Positions 8,526 through 16,959 of a stretch of 64,000 nucleotides of DNA are shown here, piece after piece. The DNA is taken from NCBI RefSeq assembly GCF_013607875.1, contig NZ_VDES01000001.1, positions 724,316 through 788,315 of the forward strand. Reading direction: 5' to 3'. The stretch is from Blastomonas ursincola (lineage in GTDB: Bacteria > Pseudomonadota > Alphaproteobacteria > Sphingomonadales > Sphingomonadaceae). The position numbers and the translations under genes were made by a program. The notes beneath the pieces were generated by a model. It saw nothing but the letters and a program-made list of their open reading frames with translations. It ran no database searches and was not told where the DNA came from. Each line of letters opens with the position of its first letter. The stretch's first letter is position 1.

Positions 8526-9836
8526 ATGTCGACCAATACCGCGATCAATGAAATCCGCTCTTCCGGCTTTTTCAGCGAAGGTCTGGCCGTGACTGATCCC
8601 GCCGTCGCGGCCGCGATTGCCAAGGAAGTCCGCCGCGAAAAGAAGCAGATCGAGCTGATCGCTTCGGAAAACATCGTGTCGAAAGCGGTGCTCGAGGCGC
8701 AGGGTTCGGTCTTCACCAACAAATATGCCGAAGGCTATCCCGGCAAGCGCTATTATCAGGGCTGCGCCCCCTCGGACGAGGTCGAAGCGCTGGCGATCGA
8801 GCGCGCATGCAAGCTGTTCGGCGTCGGTTTCGCCAATGTGCAGCCGCATTCGGGCGCGCAGGCGAATGGCGCGGTGCTGCTCGCGCTGATCAAGCCGGGC
8901 GAAACGATCCTTGGCATGTCGCTCGATGCGGGCGGTCACCTCACGCACGGCGCACGCGCCGCGATGTCGGGCAAGTGGTTCAACGCGATCCAGTATGGCG
9001 TTACCCCCGATACGCACCTGATCGATTATGACGAGGTCCGCCGCCTGGCGCTCGAACACAAGCCCAAGCTGATCTTCGCGGGCGGTTCGGCCTATCCGCG
9101 CCATATCGATTTCGCCAAGTTCCGCGAGATCGCCGATGAGGTCGGCGCCTATCTGCATGTCGACATGGCGCATTTCGCAGGTCTCGTCGCAGCGGGCGTC
9201 CACCCCTCGCCCTTCCCGCATGCGCACGTCGCGACCACGACCACGCACAAGACGCTGCGTGGCCCGCGCGGCGGCATGATCCTGACCGATGACGAGGCGC
9301 TGGCGAAGAAGTTCAACTCCGCCGTGTTCCCCGGCATGCAGGGTGGCCCGCTGATGCACGTGATCGCCGCGAAGGCGGTAGCGTTCGGTGAGGCGCTGAC
9401 GCCGGAATTCAAGAGCTATTCGCGCGCGGTGATCGATAATGCCAAGGCCCTGGCCAGCCGCCTCAAGGAGCGCGGCGCGGATCTGGTCGCGGGCGGTACC
9501 GACACGCACCTGGCGTTGATCGATCTGCGTCCGCTGGGCGTCACCGGCAAGGATGCCGACGAGGCGCTCGAGCGCGCCGGCATAACCTGCAACAAGAACG
9601 GCATCCCCTTCGACCCGCTGCCGCCGACCAAGACCAGCGGCATCCGCGTCGGTTCGCCGGCCGGTACCACGCGCGGCTTCGGCGTCGCCGAATTCCGCGA
9701 GATCGGCGACATGATCGCCGACGTGCTCGACGGTCTGCGCGCCAAGGGTGAGCATGGCGACCCCGAAGTCGAGGCCGCCGTCCGCCTGCGCGTCGAGGCG
9801 CTGTGCGACCGCTTCCCGATCTATCCGGAGCTTTGA
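8526..9836 (+). CDS. glyA: Serine hydroxymethyltransferase
   Basis: A 436-residue PLP enzyme converting serine and tetrahydrofolate to glycine and 5,10-methylene-THF. The PLP lysine is in [14 protein letters not shown]; other SHMT hallmarks are [18 protein letters not shown] and [10 protein letters not shown]. The ATG at 8526 is preceded by GGAG (8516-8519) with ideal spacing, so the longer upstream reading frame is rejected. It is followed after 3 bp by a small membrane protein gene, then nrdR. Confidence 0.97.
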   Translation: MSTNTAINEIRSSGFFSEGLAVTDPAVAAAIAKEVRREKKQIELIASENIVSKAVLEAQGSVFTNKYAEGYPGKRYYQGCAPSDEVEALAIERACKLFGVGFANVQPHSGAQANGAVLLALIKPGETILGMSLDAGGHLTHGARAAMSGKWFNAIQYGVTPDTHLIDYDEVRRLALEHKPKLIFAGGSAYPRHIDFAKFREIADEVGAYLHVDMAHFAGLVAAGVHPSPFPHAHVATTTTHKTLRGPRGGMILTDDEALAKKFNSAVFPGMQGGPLMHVIAAKAVAFGEALTPEFKSYSRAVIDNAKALASRLKERGADLVAGGTDTHLALIDLRPLGVTGKDADEALERAGITCNKNGIPFDPLPPTKTSGIRVGSPAGTTRGFGVAEFREIGDMIADVLDGLRAKGEHGDPEVEAAVRLRVEALCDRFPIYPEL

Positions 9837-9839
9837 GCC

Positions 9840-10064
9840 ATGCAGAATCCTGACGATCCGCACAATTCGGGCGATCTGATCGCCGATGCCCGCGAGGAAA
9901 TCGTGGGCATGGCCAAGCAGGGCATGGCGCACCCTTCAACCAAGCCCGTGCTGACCGCAGGCGCAATCGGTGCCGTTGCAGGCGCGGTGCTGCCGGTCGT
10001 CAGCTGGCCGGTCGGCCTGCTCGCGGGTGCAGGCTTCATGCTCTACAAGCGCCTGCGTCCGTGA
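9840..10064 (+). CDS. Small membrane protein between glyA and nrdR
   Basis: A 74-residue protein. The first 35 residues are polar (NPDDPHNSGDLIADAREE) and the second half is a long hydrophobic stretch (GAIGAVAGAVLPVVSWPVG, then LLAGAGFMLY) ending in KRLRP, suggesting one or two membrane helices with a positively charged cytoplasmic tail. The start ATG is 3 bp after the glyA stop and its stop is 16 bp before nrdR, so it is almost certainly co-transcribed. I do not recognise the family; no function is assigned. Confidence 0.75.
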   Translation: MQNPDDPHNSGDLIADAREEIVGMAKQGMAHPSTKPVLTAGAIGAVAGAVLPVVSWPVGLLAGAGFMLYKRLRP

Positions 10065-10080
10065 AGGCTGACGCTCACCG

Positions 10081-10542
10081 ATGAGATGCCCGTTTTGCGC
10101 GCACGAAAACAGCCAGGTCAAGGATAGCCGCCCCACCGAAGACGGGGCGGCCATCCGCCGTCGCCGCCAGTGCGAAAGCTGCGGCGCACGCTTCACCACG
10201 TTCGAGCGGATCCAGCTGCGCGACATCATGGTGGTGAAGAGCGAGAACCGCCGCGAACCATTCAACCGCGCCAAGATCGAGAAATCGGTCGCGGTCGCCT
10301 GCCGCAAGCGCGGGATCGACCAGGAGCGGATCGACCAGCTCGTCTCGGGCATCCAGCGTCAGATCGAGACCTCGGGCGAAAACGAGGTCCATTCGCGCGA
10401 GATTGGCGGGATGGTGATGGACGGCCTGCGCATGCTCGATTCGGTCGCCTATATCCGCTTCGCATCGGTCTATCGCGATTTCAGCGAGGCGAAGGATTTC
10501 GAGGAATTTGCGAGCACGGTAAAGGATGTTGGCGGTGCCTGA
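10081..10542 (+). CDS. nrdR: Transcriptional repressor NrdR
   Basis: A 153-residue regulator of ribonucleotide reductase genes. The N-terminal zinc ribbon has Cys3, Cys6, Cys31 and Cys34 (MRCPFC and CESCGARF), followed by an ATP-cone domain (about residues 49-139) with [17 protein letters not shown]. NrdR senses ATP/dATP and represses nrd operons. Its last codons overlap the start of the RNA methyltransferase gene by 17 bp in another frame, so the two are tightly coupled. Confidence 0.97.
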   Translation: MRCPFCAHENSQVKDSRPTEDGAAIRRRRQCESCGARFTTFERIQLRDIMVVKSENRREPFNRAKIEKSVAVACRKRGIDQERIDQLVSGIQRQIETSGENEVHSREIGGMVMDGLRMLDSVAYIRFASVYRDFSEAKDFEEFASTVKDVGGA

Positions 10543-11278
10543 GACGCTGGTTCCTCCTCCCGTCTTCATTCTGGTCCGTCCGCAGCTTGGCGAGAATATC
10601 GGCAAGGCGGCGCGGGCGATGCTCAATTTCGGGCTGACCGACATGCGCCTGGTCGCGCCGCGCGATGGCTGGCCCAATCCGTCCGCCGGCCCCGCAGCTT
10701 CGGGCGCAGATGTGGTGCTGGAACGCGCCCAGGTGTTCGAGACCGTCGCGCAAGCGGTTGCGGACTGCCATCACGTCTATGCAACCACGGTGCGCAAGCG
10801 CGGCGTGACCAAGTCGGTCGTCACGCCCGAGACCGCCGCGCGCGCGATGGTCGCCGCGCCAGGGCGCAGCGCGATCCTGTTCGGCCCCGAGCGATCGGGA
10901 CTGGAAACCGATGATGTCGCGATCGCGCACGACATCCTGACCGTGCCGATCAATCCGGAATTCGGGTCATTGAACCTCGCCCAGGCGGTGATCCTGGTGG
11001 CCTATGAATGGTCGAAGACCGGCGGACAGGGCCTCGCCTCGCCGCCCCAGGTCGATCTCGATCCGCCCGCCCCGATGGAAGAGCTTGACGGCATGTTCGA
11101 TCAGCTGTGCGGCATGCTGGAGGAGAAGAACTATTTCTTCCCCGAAAGCCGCGCCGCCACCAGCCGCCGGACACTGCGCAACCTGATGACCAAGCCGCAA
11201 TGGAACAGCAACGAGGTGCGCACCTTTCGCGGGGTGTTGACCACACTGGCCAAGGCCCCGCGCAAGCCGGTGAGCTGA
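10526..11278 (+). CDS. trmJ: tRNA (cytidine/uridine-2'-O)-methyltransferase, TrmJ/SpoU family
   Basis: A 250-residue SPOUT-class RNA methyltransferase. Typical motifs are [18 protein letters not shown] near the N-terminus, [14 protein letters not shown] and the knot-region sequence [16 protein letters not shown]. TrmJ methylates position 32 of tRNAs using SAM. The first ATG (10526) overlaps nrdR; GTG at 10535 has AAGG at a better distance and could be the real start. The family assignment is firm, TrmJ itself likely. Confidence 0.88.
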   Translation: MLAVPETLVPPPVFILVRPQLGENIGKAARAMLNFGLTDMRLVAPRDGWPNPSAGPAASGADVVLERAQVFETVAQAVADCHHVYATTVRKRGVTKSVVTPETAARAMVAAPGRSAILFGPERSGLETDDVAIAHDILTVPINPEFGSLNLAQAVILVAYEWSKTGGQGLASPPQVDLDPPAPMEELDGMFDQLCGMLEEKNYFFPESRAATSRRTLRNLMTKPQWNSNEVRTFRGVLTTLAKAPRKPVS

Positions 11279-11295
11279 ACTCAGTGCTGAAACGC

Positions 11296-11377
11296 CGTCA
11301 CCCCCGCGAAGGCGGGGGTCCCGCTTCTTCAGCACGGTAGAGCCAGAGGCGGGATTCCCGTGTTCGCGGGAATGACG
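11296..11377. repeat. Palindromic REP-like repeat, family A copy 1
   Basis: About 82 bp made of two different hairpins in inverted arrangement: CGTCACCCCCGCGAAGGCGG(GGGTCCCGC) on the left and GCGGGATTCCCG...CGCGGGAATGACG on the right. The same layout recurs at 19991-20071 and 30570-30653, always between genes. It lies between the convergent trmJ and DUF6456 genes and could also aid transcription termination. Confidence 0.8.
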
Positions 11378-11424
11378 ATTCTGAACAACATGCGGCTGAA
11401 ATCAGGCGATATACTGCGCCCGCT

Positions 11425-11952
11425 TCAGCCCGGCAGCCGGTAGAAATCCGCCAGCCGATCCAGCGCCAGCCTCAGCACCAGGCGGCCCGAGCGTACCGGC
11501 CAGCCCAATGCCTTTTCCGCGACCGGCATCGCCTCGCCCGAGCAGATCACCCGCCAGGCAATATCGTTGAGGTCCCGCCCCAGCGCCGCCATCGCCGCAT
11601 CGAAGCGCTGGCGTGCGGCCGTCTGGCGCTCGGTCGGCTCGAGATGATCGTCGCTGCCCCGGCGTGCGCTTGAACGCGGAGCGGCATCCCAGCGCATGGT
11701 GAGCGAGGGCGACAGGTTCGCGCGCTCCCAGTCGCTGCGCAGCTTCTCGCCCGCATCGAATTGCCGCTCGCCGATAAGCCCGCGCGCGAGCAGCCAGCCG
11801 AGCGGCGATTCGGCGAGGTTCACCGTGACCGAGCGCGCCGGCCGCCGCGCGCCATCGACCCTGCGCCCGACGGTCTCGCCCTCGATCACCTTTTCCGCAA
11901 GCAGCCTGCCAGCTTCTGCCCGCATGCCATGCGGTCCCTGATCCTGCGCCAT
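11425..11952 (-). CDS. DUF6456 domain-containing protein
   Basis: A 175-residue protein with the features of the DUF6456 family of alphaproteobacteria: VNLAESPLGWLLARGLI, then a basic DAGEKLRSDWERANLSP stretch and a C-terminal LRLALDRLADFYRL helix that resembles a helix-turn-helix-like end. The ATG at 11952 with an upstream GGGG was preferred to GTG at 11961. It is divergent from an XRE-type regulator 97 bp away. The molecular function of the family is unknown; DNA binding has been suggested by its architecture only. Confidence 0.75.
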   Translation of the reverse strand: MAQDQGPHGMRAEAGRLLAEKVIEGETVGRRVDGARRPARSVTVNLAESPLGWLLARGLIGERQFDAGEKLRSDWERANLSPSLTMRWDAAPRSSARRGSDDHLEPTERQTAARQRFDAAMAALGRDLNDIAWRVICSGEAMPVAEKALGWPVRSGRLVLRLALDRLADFYRLPG

Positions 11953-12049
11953 GATCAACACCCCTGATGGTTCGTGATGGATGAAGGACTTGCCACAGAG
12001 GCTGGATTGTAGGAAAGAGATTTATCCATATAGGTTAGGACTTGCTGTC

Positions 12050-12613
12050 ATGATCAACCGCATTCGCGATGTACGCCGCGCCCGCAACCTGACTCTCGAA
12101 GAGGTGGCGCAGCGCTGTGACCCGCCGACCACGGCGCAGACCATCGGGCGGCTCGAAACGGGCACGCGCACGTTGTCGCTCGACTGGCTGAACCGCATCG
12201 CCGCGGCTCTCGAAGTGGAATCGAGCGCATTGGTCAGCAGCACGGCGGCTGCCGATCTGCCGCTGGCGGCCCTGCTCTCTCCGGACGGCGCACGCGCACC
12301 GACGCGCAGCGAGCGGGCGCTGCCGCCCGTGCCGGCGGAAAATCTCGTCGCGGTGCGTGTCATCGGCAGCATCGGCGATTATCGCAGCGGCGACATGGTC
12401 TGGCTGCGCCGGGTCGAACAGGCCGAGCTTGCCAGCGCGCTCAACCGCGATGTGCTGGTGCCGCGACCGGCGGGGCGCTTCGTCTTTGGCCGGCTGATCG
12501 CACGCGAAGGCGGGCGGATGCAGATCCTCCCCCCCGGCCCAGGCTCGCGCCAGCAAGTGGTCAGCGATCCACCCTGGCTGGCAGTGGCAGAAACGTTAAT
12601 CCGCGCACTGTAA
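12050..12613 (+). CDS. XRE-family helix-turn-helix transcriptional regulator
   Basis: A 187-residue protein with an N-terminal Cro/C1-type HTH (about residues 3-60: IRDVRRARNLTLEEVAQRC ... TAQTIGRLETGTRTLS). The C-terminal half (about 100-187) has a beta-rich region with GDMVWLRRVE and LVPRPAGRFVFGRLIAR that resembles the C-terminal part of S24/LexA-like regulators but no clear protease dyad. The ATG at 12050 fits the HTH boundary and has AGGA upstream; the frame is open further left. It is divergent from the DUF6456 gene. The target genes are unknown. Confidence 0.85.
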   Translation: MINRIRDVRRARNLTLEEVAQRCDPPTTAQTIGRLETGTRTLSLDWLNRIAAALEVESSALVSSTAAADLPLAALLSPDGARAPTRSERALPPVPAENLVAVRVIGSIGDYRSGDMVWLRRVEQAELASALNRDVLVPRPAGRFVFGRLIAREGGRMQILPPGPGSRQQVVSDPPWLAVAETLIRAL

Positions 12614-12626
12614 GGGTGGCGCGGTG

Positions 12627-13802
12627 ATGCGCATCCTGACCCTTGCCACGCTGTTTCCCAATGCAGCGCGCCCCAATTTCGGCATCTTCGTCGAGCGCCA
12701 GACCGCAACGCTCGCAGGCCGCGACGATGTCGAAATCACCGTGATCAGCCCGCAAGCTCTCCCCCCCTGGCCGCTCTCCCGCCATCCGCGCTATCGCGCC
12801 CTGGCAAAGCTGCCCTTTCGCGAAACCTGGCGCGGGTTGGACGTGTATCGCCCGCACTTCCTGCACCTTCCCGGGCTTGGCAACCATCTTCAGCCAAAGC
12901 TGATGGTCCGCGCGATCTGGCCGCTAATCGAGCGACTGCACCTCGCGCAGCCGTTCGACCTGATCGATGCGGAATTCTTCTATCCCGACGGCCCCGCAGC
13001 GCGCGAACTCGCGCGGCGGCTGGCCATCCCCTATTCGGTCAAGGCGCGCGGGGCGGATATCCACCATTGGGGCAACGACCCGAAGACGCGCGAGCAGGTG
13101 CTGCATGCCGGGCTGGACGCGGCCGGGTTGCTCGCGGTCTCGGCGGCGATGAAGAGCGACATGGTCGCGCTCGGCATGGCCGAGGAGAAGATCACCGTCC
13201 ATTATACCGGCTGCGATCAGCGGCGCTTTGCGCCCCGCCCCGATGACGGGCTGCGGGCCGAGCTCGGAATATCAGGCCCGATGCTGATCACCGTTGGCGC
13301 ACTGATCGCGCGCAAGCGACAGGATCTGGTGATCGAGGCCCTGCCCGCCTTACCCGGCGCGACGCTGGTGCTGGCGGGTGCCGGCGAACAGGAGAGCAAC
13401 TATCGCGCCCTGGCGCAGAAGCTGGGTGTGGAAGCGCGCGTGATCTTTGCAGGCGCGCTGCCGCATGACGACTTGCCCCGCTGGCTCGCCGCAGCCGACA
13501 TCATGGTCCTGCCGTCAAGGTCCGAGGGGCTGGCCAATGCCTGGGTCGAGGCGCTGGCCTGCGGCACGCCGATCGTCATCAGCGATGCAGGCGGCGCGGG
13601 TGAGCTGCTGACCGACCCTGTCGCAGGCCGGATCGTGCAGCCGACGCCTGAGGCGCTCGCGGCCGCGATCGGGGAACTGCTGGCGCTGACACCCGACCGC
13701 GAGCAGGTGCGCGGCGCGGTCGCCAATTTTACGTGGGACCGCAATGCCGATGAGCTGCACCGGCATTTTTCACGGCTGCTGTCGTCTCAGCGGCGCTCCT
13801 GA
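12627..13802 (+). CDS. Glycosyltransferase family 4
   Basis: A 391-residue GT4-type retaining glycosyltransferase. The N-terminal domain has LTLATLFPNAARPNFGIFVERQ, the linker SVKARGADIH, and the C-terminal GT-B domain has VGALIARKRQD, VLAGAGEQE, LPSRSEGLANAWVEALACGTP (nucleotide-sugar binding E-x7-E type) and GGAGELL. It begins 10 bp after the XRE gene stop; GTG at 12624 is an alternative start. It probably acts on a lipid-linked or surface polysaccharide at the inner membrane; no other polysaccharide genes are adjacent, so the product is not determined. Confidence 0.88.
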   Translation: MRILTLATLFPNAARPNFGIFVERQTATLAGRDDVEITVISPQALPPWPLSRHPRYRALAKLPFRETWRGLDVYRPHFLHLPGLGNHLQPKLMVRAIWPLIERLHLAQPFDLIDAEFFYPDGPAARELARRLAIPYSVKARGADIHHWGNDPKTREQVLHAGLDAAGLLAVSAAMKSDMVALGMAEEKITVHYTGCDQRRFAPRPDDGLRAELGISGPMLITVGALIARKRQDLVIEALPALPGATLVLAGAGEQESNYRALAQKLGVEARVIFAGALPHDDLPRWLAAADIMVLPSRSEGLANAWVEALACGTPIVISDAGGAGELLTDPVAGRIVQPTPEALAAAIGELLALTPDREQVRGAVANFTWDRNADELHRHFSRLLSSQRRS

Positions 13803-14134
13803 CGCTCGCGCAGGGTGCGGATGATGCGATTGCAGATCGTCGGGCTCAGCGCCTCGGCAAAATGACACCCCATCAGCTTGCCTTCCGCCCATACGATCTC
13901 GCCCTCGATCGGGGCCACGCCATCGATGGTGAGCGTCACCGGTGCATGCATGCGCAGCGGGAGGTCGCTTTCGAAGCGACATCCGGTGATCGAGAGATTG
14001 GTCAGCGCAACGGTGCAGTGTCGACGGCCCTGATCGACCAGATCGGCCTCGATATTGACGTTGATGCGGATGGCGAAGCGACGTTCCGCTGCCTGCTCGC
14101 CATGCGGGCCCTGCCTGCCTGTCAACGCTGCCAT
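13787..14134 (-). CDS. PilZ-domain protein
   Basis: A 115-residue single-domain PilZ protein, expected to bind cyclic di-GMP. The RxxxR motif is seen in ERRFAIRINV and the D/NxSxxG motif in NLSITGCRF. The long open frame begins further upstream, but ATG at 14134 has a GGAGG Shine-Dalgarno 6 bp upstream and gives the normal size. Its 3' end overlaps the end of the convergent glycosyltransferase gene by 16 bp. It may link c-di-GMP to motility or envelope output; the partner is unknown. Confidence 0.88.
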   Translation of the reverse strand: MAALTGRQGPHGEQAAERRFAIRINVNIEADLVDQGRRHCTVALTNLSITGCRFESDLPLRMHAPVTLTIDGVAPIEGEIVWAEGKLMGCHFAEALSPTICNRIIRTLRERQERR

Positions 14135-14295
14135 AACGGCCTCCAGCAACCCTAGTTCTTGGCTCGGTGCCGTCCGGGGGGAAAACGGCAGGAGTGCAAC
14201 CGCCACGCGATATAGCGCACAGAGCCTAATCGACCGTAAACATAGGTGAAGAAAACATGACGACAGCCGGACCCGGCCCGAAGCGCGCCATTGCC

Positions 14296-14336
14296 AAAAA
14301 CGCAAAAACGCCCGGCAGCGCGAGGCTGCCGGGCGT
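14296..14336 (-). terminator. Rho-independent terminator after the Ala-rich lipoprotein gene
   Basis: A 10-12 bp perfect stem (GCCCGGCAGC at 14310-14319 pairing with GCTGCCGGGC at 14325-14334, 5-nt loop) followed on the minus strand by a T-rich tract (complement of AAAAACGCAAAAA at 14296-14307). It lies 41 bp past the stop of the minus-strand lipoprotein gene. Confidence 0.85.
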
Positions 14337-14376
14337 CTTTATGGCTTGGCCTTTTCAGGCGAAGTGAGCGTAAAGC

Positions 14377-14667
14377 TTACTTCTTTTCTTCAGCCGGAGC
14401 GGCCGGAGCAGCAGCGTCAGCGGCCGGAGCAGCAGCTTCTGCACCAGCTTCGGCACCAGCAGCGGCACCGGCTTCGGCGCCAGCTTCAGCACCGGCTTCC
14501 ATGCCAGCTTCCATGCCGGCGTCAGCAGCCGGAGCGGCTTCTTCAGCCGGAGCTTCGGTGGTGGCTTCTTCGGCGGGGGCTTCTTCAGCCTTTTCCGGCG
14601 AGCAAGCGGCGAGAGCCAGAACGCCAGCGACGGCGAAGACCGGGCTCAGCTTGAGAATGGACTTCAT
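14377..14667 (-). CDS. Ala/Glu-rich low-complexity lipoprotein
   Basis: A 96-residue protein with a lipoprotein signal peptide ending in the lipobox ALAAC (Cys22) after a basic start MKSILK. The mature part is almost entirely Ala, Glu, Pro and Gly: EEAPAEEA-type repeats followed by a run of AGMEAGAEAGAEAG-type pentad repeats, ending in PAEEKK. It would be a small acidic, probably unstructured periplasmic lipoprotein. A GGGGAAAAG precedes the ATG and a strong terminator follows, so it is monocistronic and perhaps well expressed. No function is assigned. Confidence 0.85.
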   Translation of the reverse strand: MKSILKLSPVFAVAGVLALAACSPEKAEEAPAEEATTEAPAEEAAPAADAGMEAGMEAGAEAGAEAGAAAGAEAGAEAAAPAADAAAPAAPAEEKK

Positions 14668-15191
14668 GGTACTTTTCCCCTTCGTTGCGGAAACAAGAGC
14701 CCGCGTTGTATCGACACCCTAGGGACTCTGGCAAGATTTATTTCTTGCACTGGCGCAGGAAGGACACGCCGCATCGGCCCGACCCCTTTCCCCCGCACCC
14801 TTGGGAACCGTGCATATAGCCGGTTTGTGAGGGGGCGAAAAGAGGATAAAATACTGACAGCCAAGGTGTCCTTTGTCCCGAAAAAGCCGGGCAGACGAAT
14901 GTCCAGTGCCGGCTTTGCATGCGCGCTGCAGCCATGGCCCCAGGGGCCAAGACGATGAACGAATACCCCTATTTTTCTGTTACTTAATCAGCCCCATGGC
15001 CTTCCAATCGAACTGACATCAGCACGCCGTGCGGGGCGTTGAAGCGCGTGAGCAGCACCCGGTTCGGACAGACAGGCATCAGCGTCGCTCACCGATGCCC
15101 CGACGCCCGAATCAGCGTCTTGACCTGAGCTTGCCGGGTGTGCGAGCGCAGTCGGCACGAACGCTCTTCCTTCCCTTTACAGGAACCACCA
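14668..15191. other. Intergenic region upstream of lipoprotein and aldo/keto reductase genes
   Basis: This 524-bp gap separates two divergent genes and should hold both promoters. A few short open frames cross it but none has a recognisable product or good start signal. The stretch at about 14966-14992 (CCCCTATTTTTCTGTTACTT) is locally AT-rich. I see no RNA gene, repeat or riboswitch that I can name. Confidence 0.4.
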
Positions 15192-16181
15192 GTGACCACA
15201 CGCACGATCAACAACCGCCCCGTCCAGGCGATCGGCCTGGGCTGCATGTCGCTGAGCTGGGGCTATGGCAATCTGCCTCCGCGCGAGACCGCCACCGCGC
15301 TGCTTCATCGCGCGCTGGACCTGGGCTATGACCATCTCGACACTGCCAATATCTATGGCCTGGGGCATAACGAGACACTGATCGGCGAGGCGCTGAAAGG
15401 GCGGCGGCGGGAATTCTTCCTGGCGACCAAGATGGGCATCGTCATCGAAGGCGAGAAGCGCGGCATCAACTGCCGACCCGAAACGATCCGCCGCTGCATC
15501 GATGAGTCGCTCACCCGCCTGCAGACCGATCATGTCGACCTTTATTACATGCACCGCCGCGATCGCGACGTGCCGATCGAGGAATCGGTCGGCGCGATGG
15601 CCGACCTGGTCAGGGCGGGCAAGATCGGCAGCATCGGCCTGTCCGAAATGTCGGCCGAAACGCTGCGCCGCGCGGCGAAGGAGCACCCGATCGCGGCGAT
15701 GCAGACCGAATATTCGCCCTGGACGCGCGAGCCCGAGATTGCCGTGCTGGATGCATGCGCCGAGCTCGGCACGACGTTCGTCGCCTTCTCGCCGGTAGCG
15801 CGCGGCGTGCTGGCCAATGGCGTGCAGAACGCGGACGCGCTGACCGACAAGGACCTGCGCCGCGGAATGCCGCGCTTCAATGCCGAGAACTGGCCGAAGA
15901 ACCGGGCACTGGCGGAAGCGTTCAACGCGATCGCCGCCGAGCTGGAGGTGACACCGGCGCAATTGTCCCTCGCCTGGGTGCTCTCGCGCGGCGACCATAT
16001 CGTCGCCATCCCCGGCACCGCATCGATCGCGCACATGGAAGAAAACTTCGCGCGCAAGGACTGGACCATCCCGGCCGAGGCCGCGGCGCGCATCGACGAA
16101 CTGATCAACGAACGCACCGTCAGCGGCCCGCGCTACAGCGACGCGATGCAGCGCACGATCGAAACGGAAATGTTCGGATAA
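15192..16181 (+). CDS. Aldo/keto reductase
   Basis: A 329-residue NADPH-dependent aldo/keto reductase of the AKR13/AKR-YhdN-like group. Landmarks: LGCMSLSWGYG, the catalytic Asp-Tyr region DTANIYGLGHNETLIGEAL, the strand VDLYYMHRRD with the active-site His, IGLSEMSAETL, and MQTEYSPWTREPE. The GTG at 15192 with AGGA upstream gives the natural N-terminus (TTRTINNRPVQAIGLGC); a longer frame is open upstream. The substrate is not predictable. Confidence 0.9.
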   Translation: MTTRTINNRPVQAIGLGCMSLSWGYGNLPPRETATALLHRALDLGYDHLDTANIYGLGHNETLIGEALKGRRREFFLATKMGIVIEGEKRGINCRPETIRRCIDESLTRLQTDHVDLYYMHRRDRDVPIEESVGAMADLVRAGKIGSIGLSEMSAETLRRAAKEHPIAAMQTEYSPWTREPEIAVLDACAELGTTFVAFSPVARGVLANGVQNADALTDKDLRRGMPRFNAENWPKNRALAEAFNAIAAELEVTPAQLSLAWVLSRGDHIVAIPGTASIAHMEENFARKDWTIPAEAAARIDELINERTVSGPRYSDAMQRTIETEMFG

Positions 16182-16211
16182 GTCTTCCGCACCAGCGTTG
16201 CGGCGAAGAAT

Positions 16212-16288
16212 TGGTCGGGACGAGAGGATTCGAACCTCCGACCCCCACACCCCCAGTGTGATGCGCTACCAGGCTGCGCTACGTCCCG
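16212..16288 (-). tRNA. tRNA-Pro (anticodon GGG)
   Basis: Read on the minus strand, 77 nt folds as a cloverleaf: acceptor CGGGACG pairing with CGTCCCG, D arm GCGC...GCGC, anticodon stem TCACA/TGTGG with loop CTGGGGG (anticodon GGG), T arm GGAGG-TTCGAAT-CCTCT, discriminator A and an encoded CCA. It decodes CCC/CCU proline codons. Confidence 0.95.
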
Positions 16289-16329
16289 ACCTTGGGCTTC
16301 GGCCGCGCCTGCGGCAAAAGCGAAGCGCG

Positions 16330-16358
16330 CCTATATGGCGATGCGGCGCGCTTGGCAA
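16330..16358 (-). promoter_or_regulatory. Putative sigma-70 promoter of tRNA-Pro
   Basis: On the minus strand TTGCCA (16358-16353) and TATAGG (16335-16330) are separated by exactly 17 bp and lie about 42 bp upstream of the mature tRNA 5' end. Placement and spacing fit a housekeeping promoter. Confidence 0.5.
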
Positions 16359-16499
16359 CCCCGTGATGCACAAGTTGGCGCAAGGTGATCGCCAATTGCC
16401 TTGCGCGGCCGATGATGATAGGCGCGCGCATCGCTGCGACCGGCTTTTTATCGGCCAATCGCTCCCCTTTTCCTTTCAGACATTCGGATATCACAGCCC

Positions 16500-16826
16500 A
16501 TGGACTCGACACTCCTGCTCGCACTGGCCGCCGCAGCCCCCGGCGCTGCACCGGCCTGGACCCAGCTTTTGATGTTCGTACCGTTGCTGGCGATCTTCTA
16601 TTTTCTGATCATCCGCCCGCAGCAGCGCCAGATGAAGGCGCACAAGGCCAAGATCGATGCAGTCAAGCGCGGCGACCAAGTCATCACCGGCGGCGGTCTG
16701 GTCGGCAAGGTGACCAAGGTCGACGACGCCTATGTCGAGATCGATCTGGGTGGCGCCAAGGTCCGCGCGGTCAAGGCGACCTTGAGCGACGTCATCCAGC
16801 CGGGCGGCGCGCCTGCCAACGACTGA
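16500..16826 (+). CDS. yajC: Preprotein translocase subunit YajC
   Basis: A 108-residue inner-membrane protein that associates with SecDF. One transmembrane helix (LLMFVPLLAIFYFLII) is followed by the hallmark RPQQRQMK and a small beta domain (DQVITGGGLVGKV, VEIDLGGAKVRAVKATL). It opens the yajC-secD-secF cluster, 133 bp before secD. Confidence 0.96.
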   Translation: MDSTLLLALAAAAPGAAPAWTQLLMFVPLLAIFYFLIIRPQQRQMKAHKAKIDAVKRGDQVITGGGLVGKVTKVDDAYVEIDLGGAKVRAVKATLSDVIQPGGAPAND

Positions 16827-16959
16827 GCGGCGAGCGGGAACGACCTGCCGCCTTGCCGCCTGTTGCGCGCATGAATATATGGCGCGCACATCCGGCCCGC
16901 GCTGAGCGGACCAGGCTCACCGCCGCGTCCGAGCCAGCACTGCCAAGGAAGCAACACGA

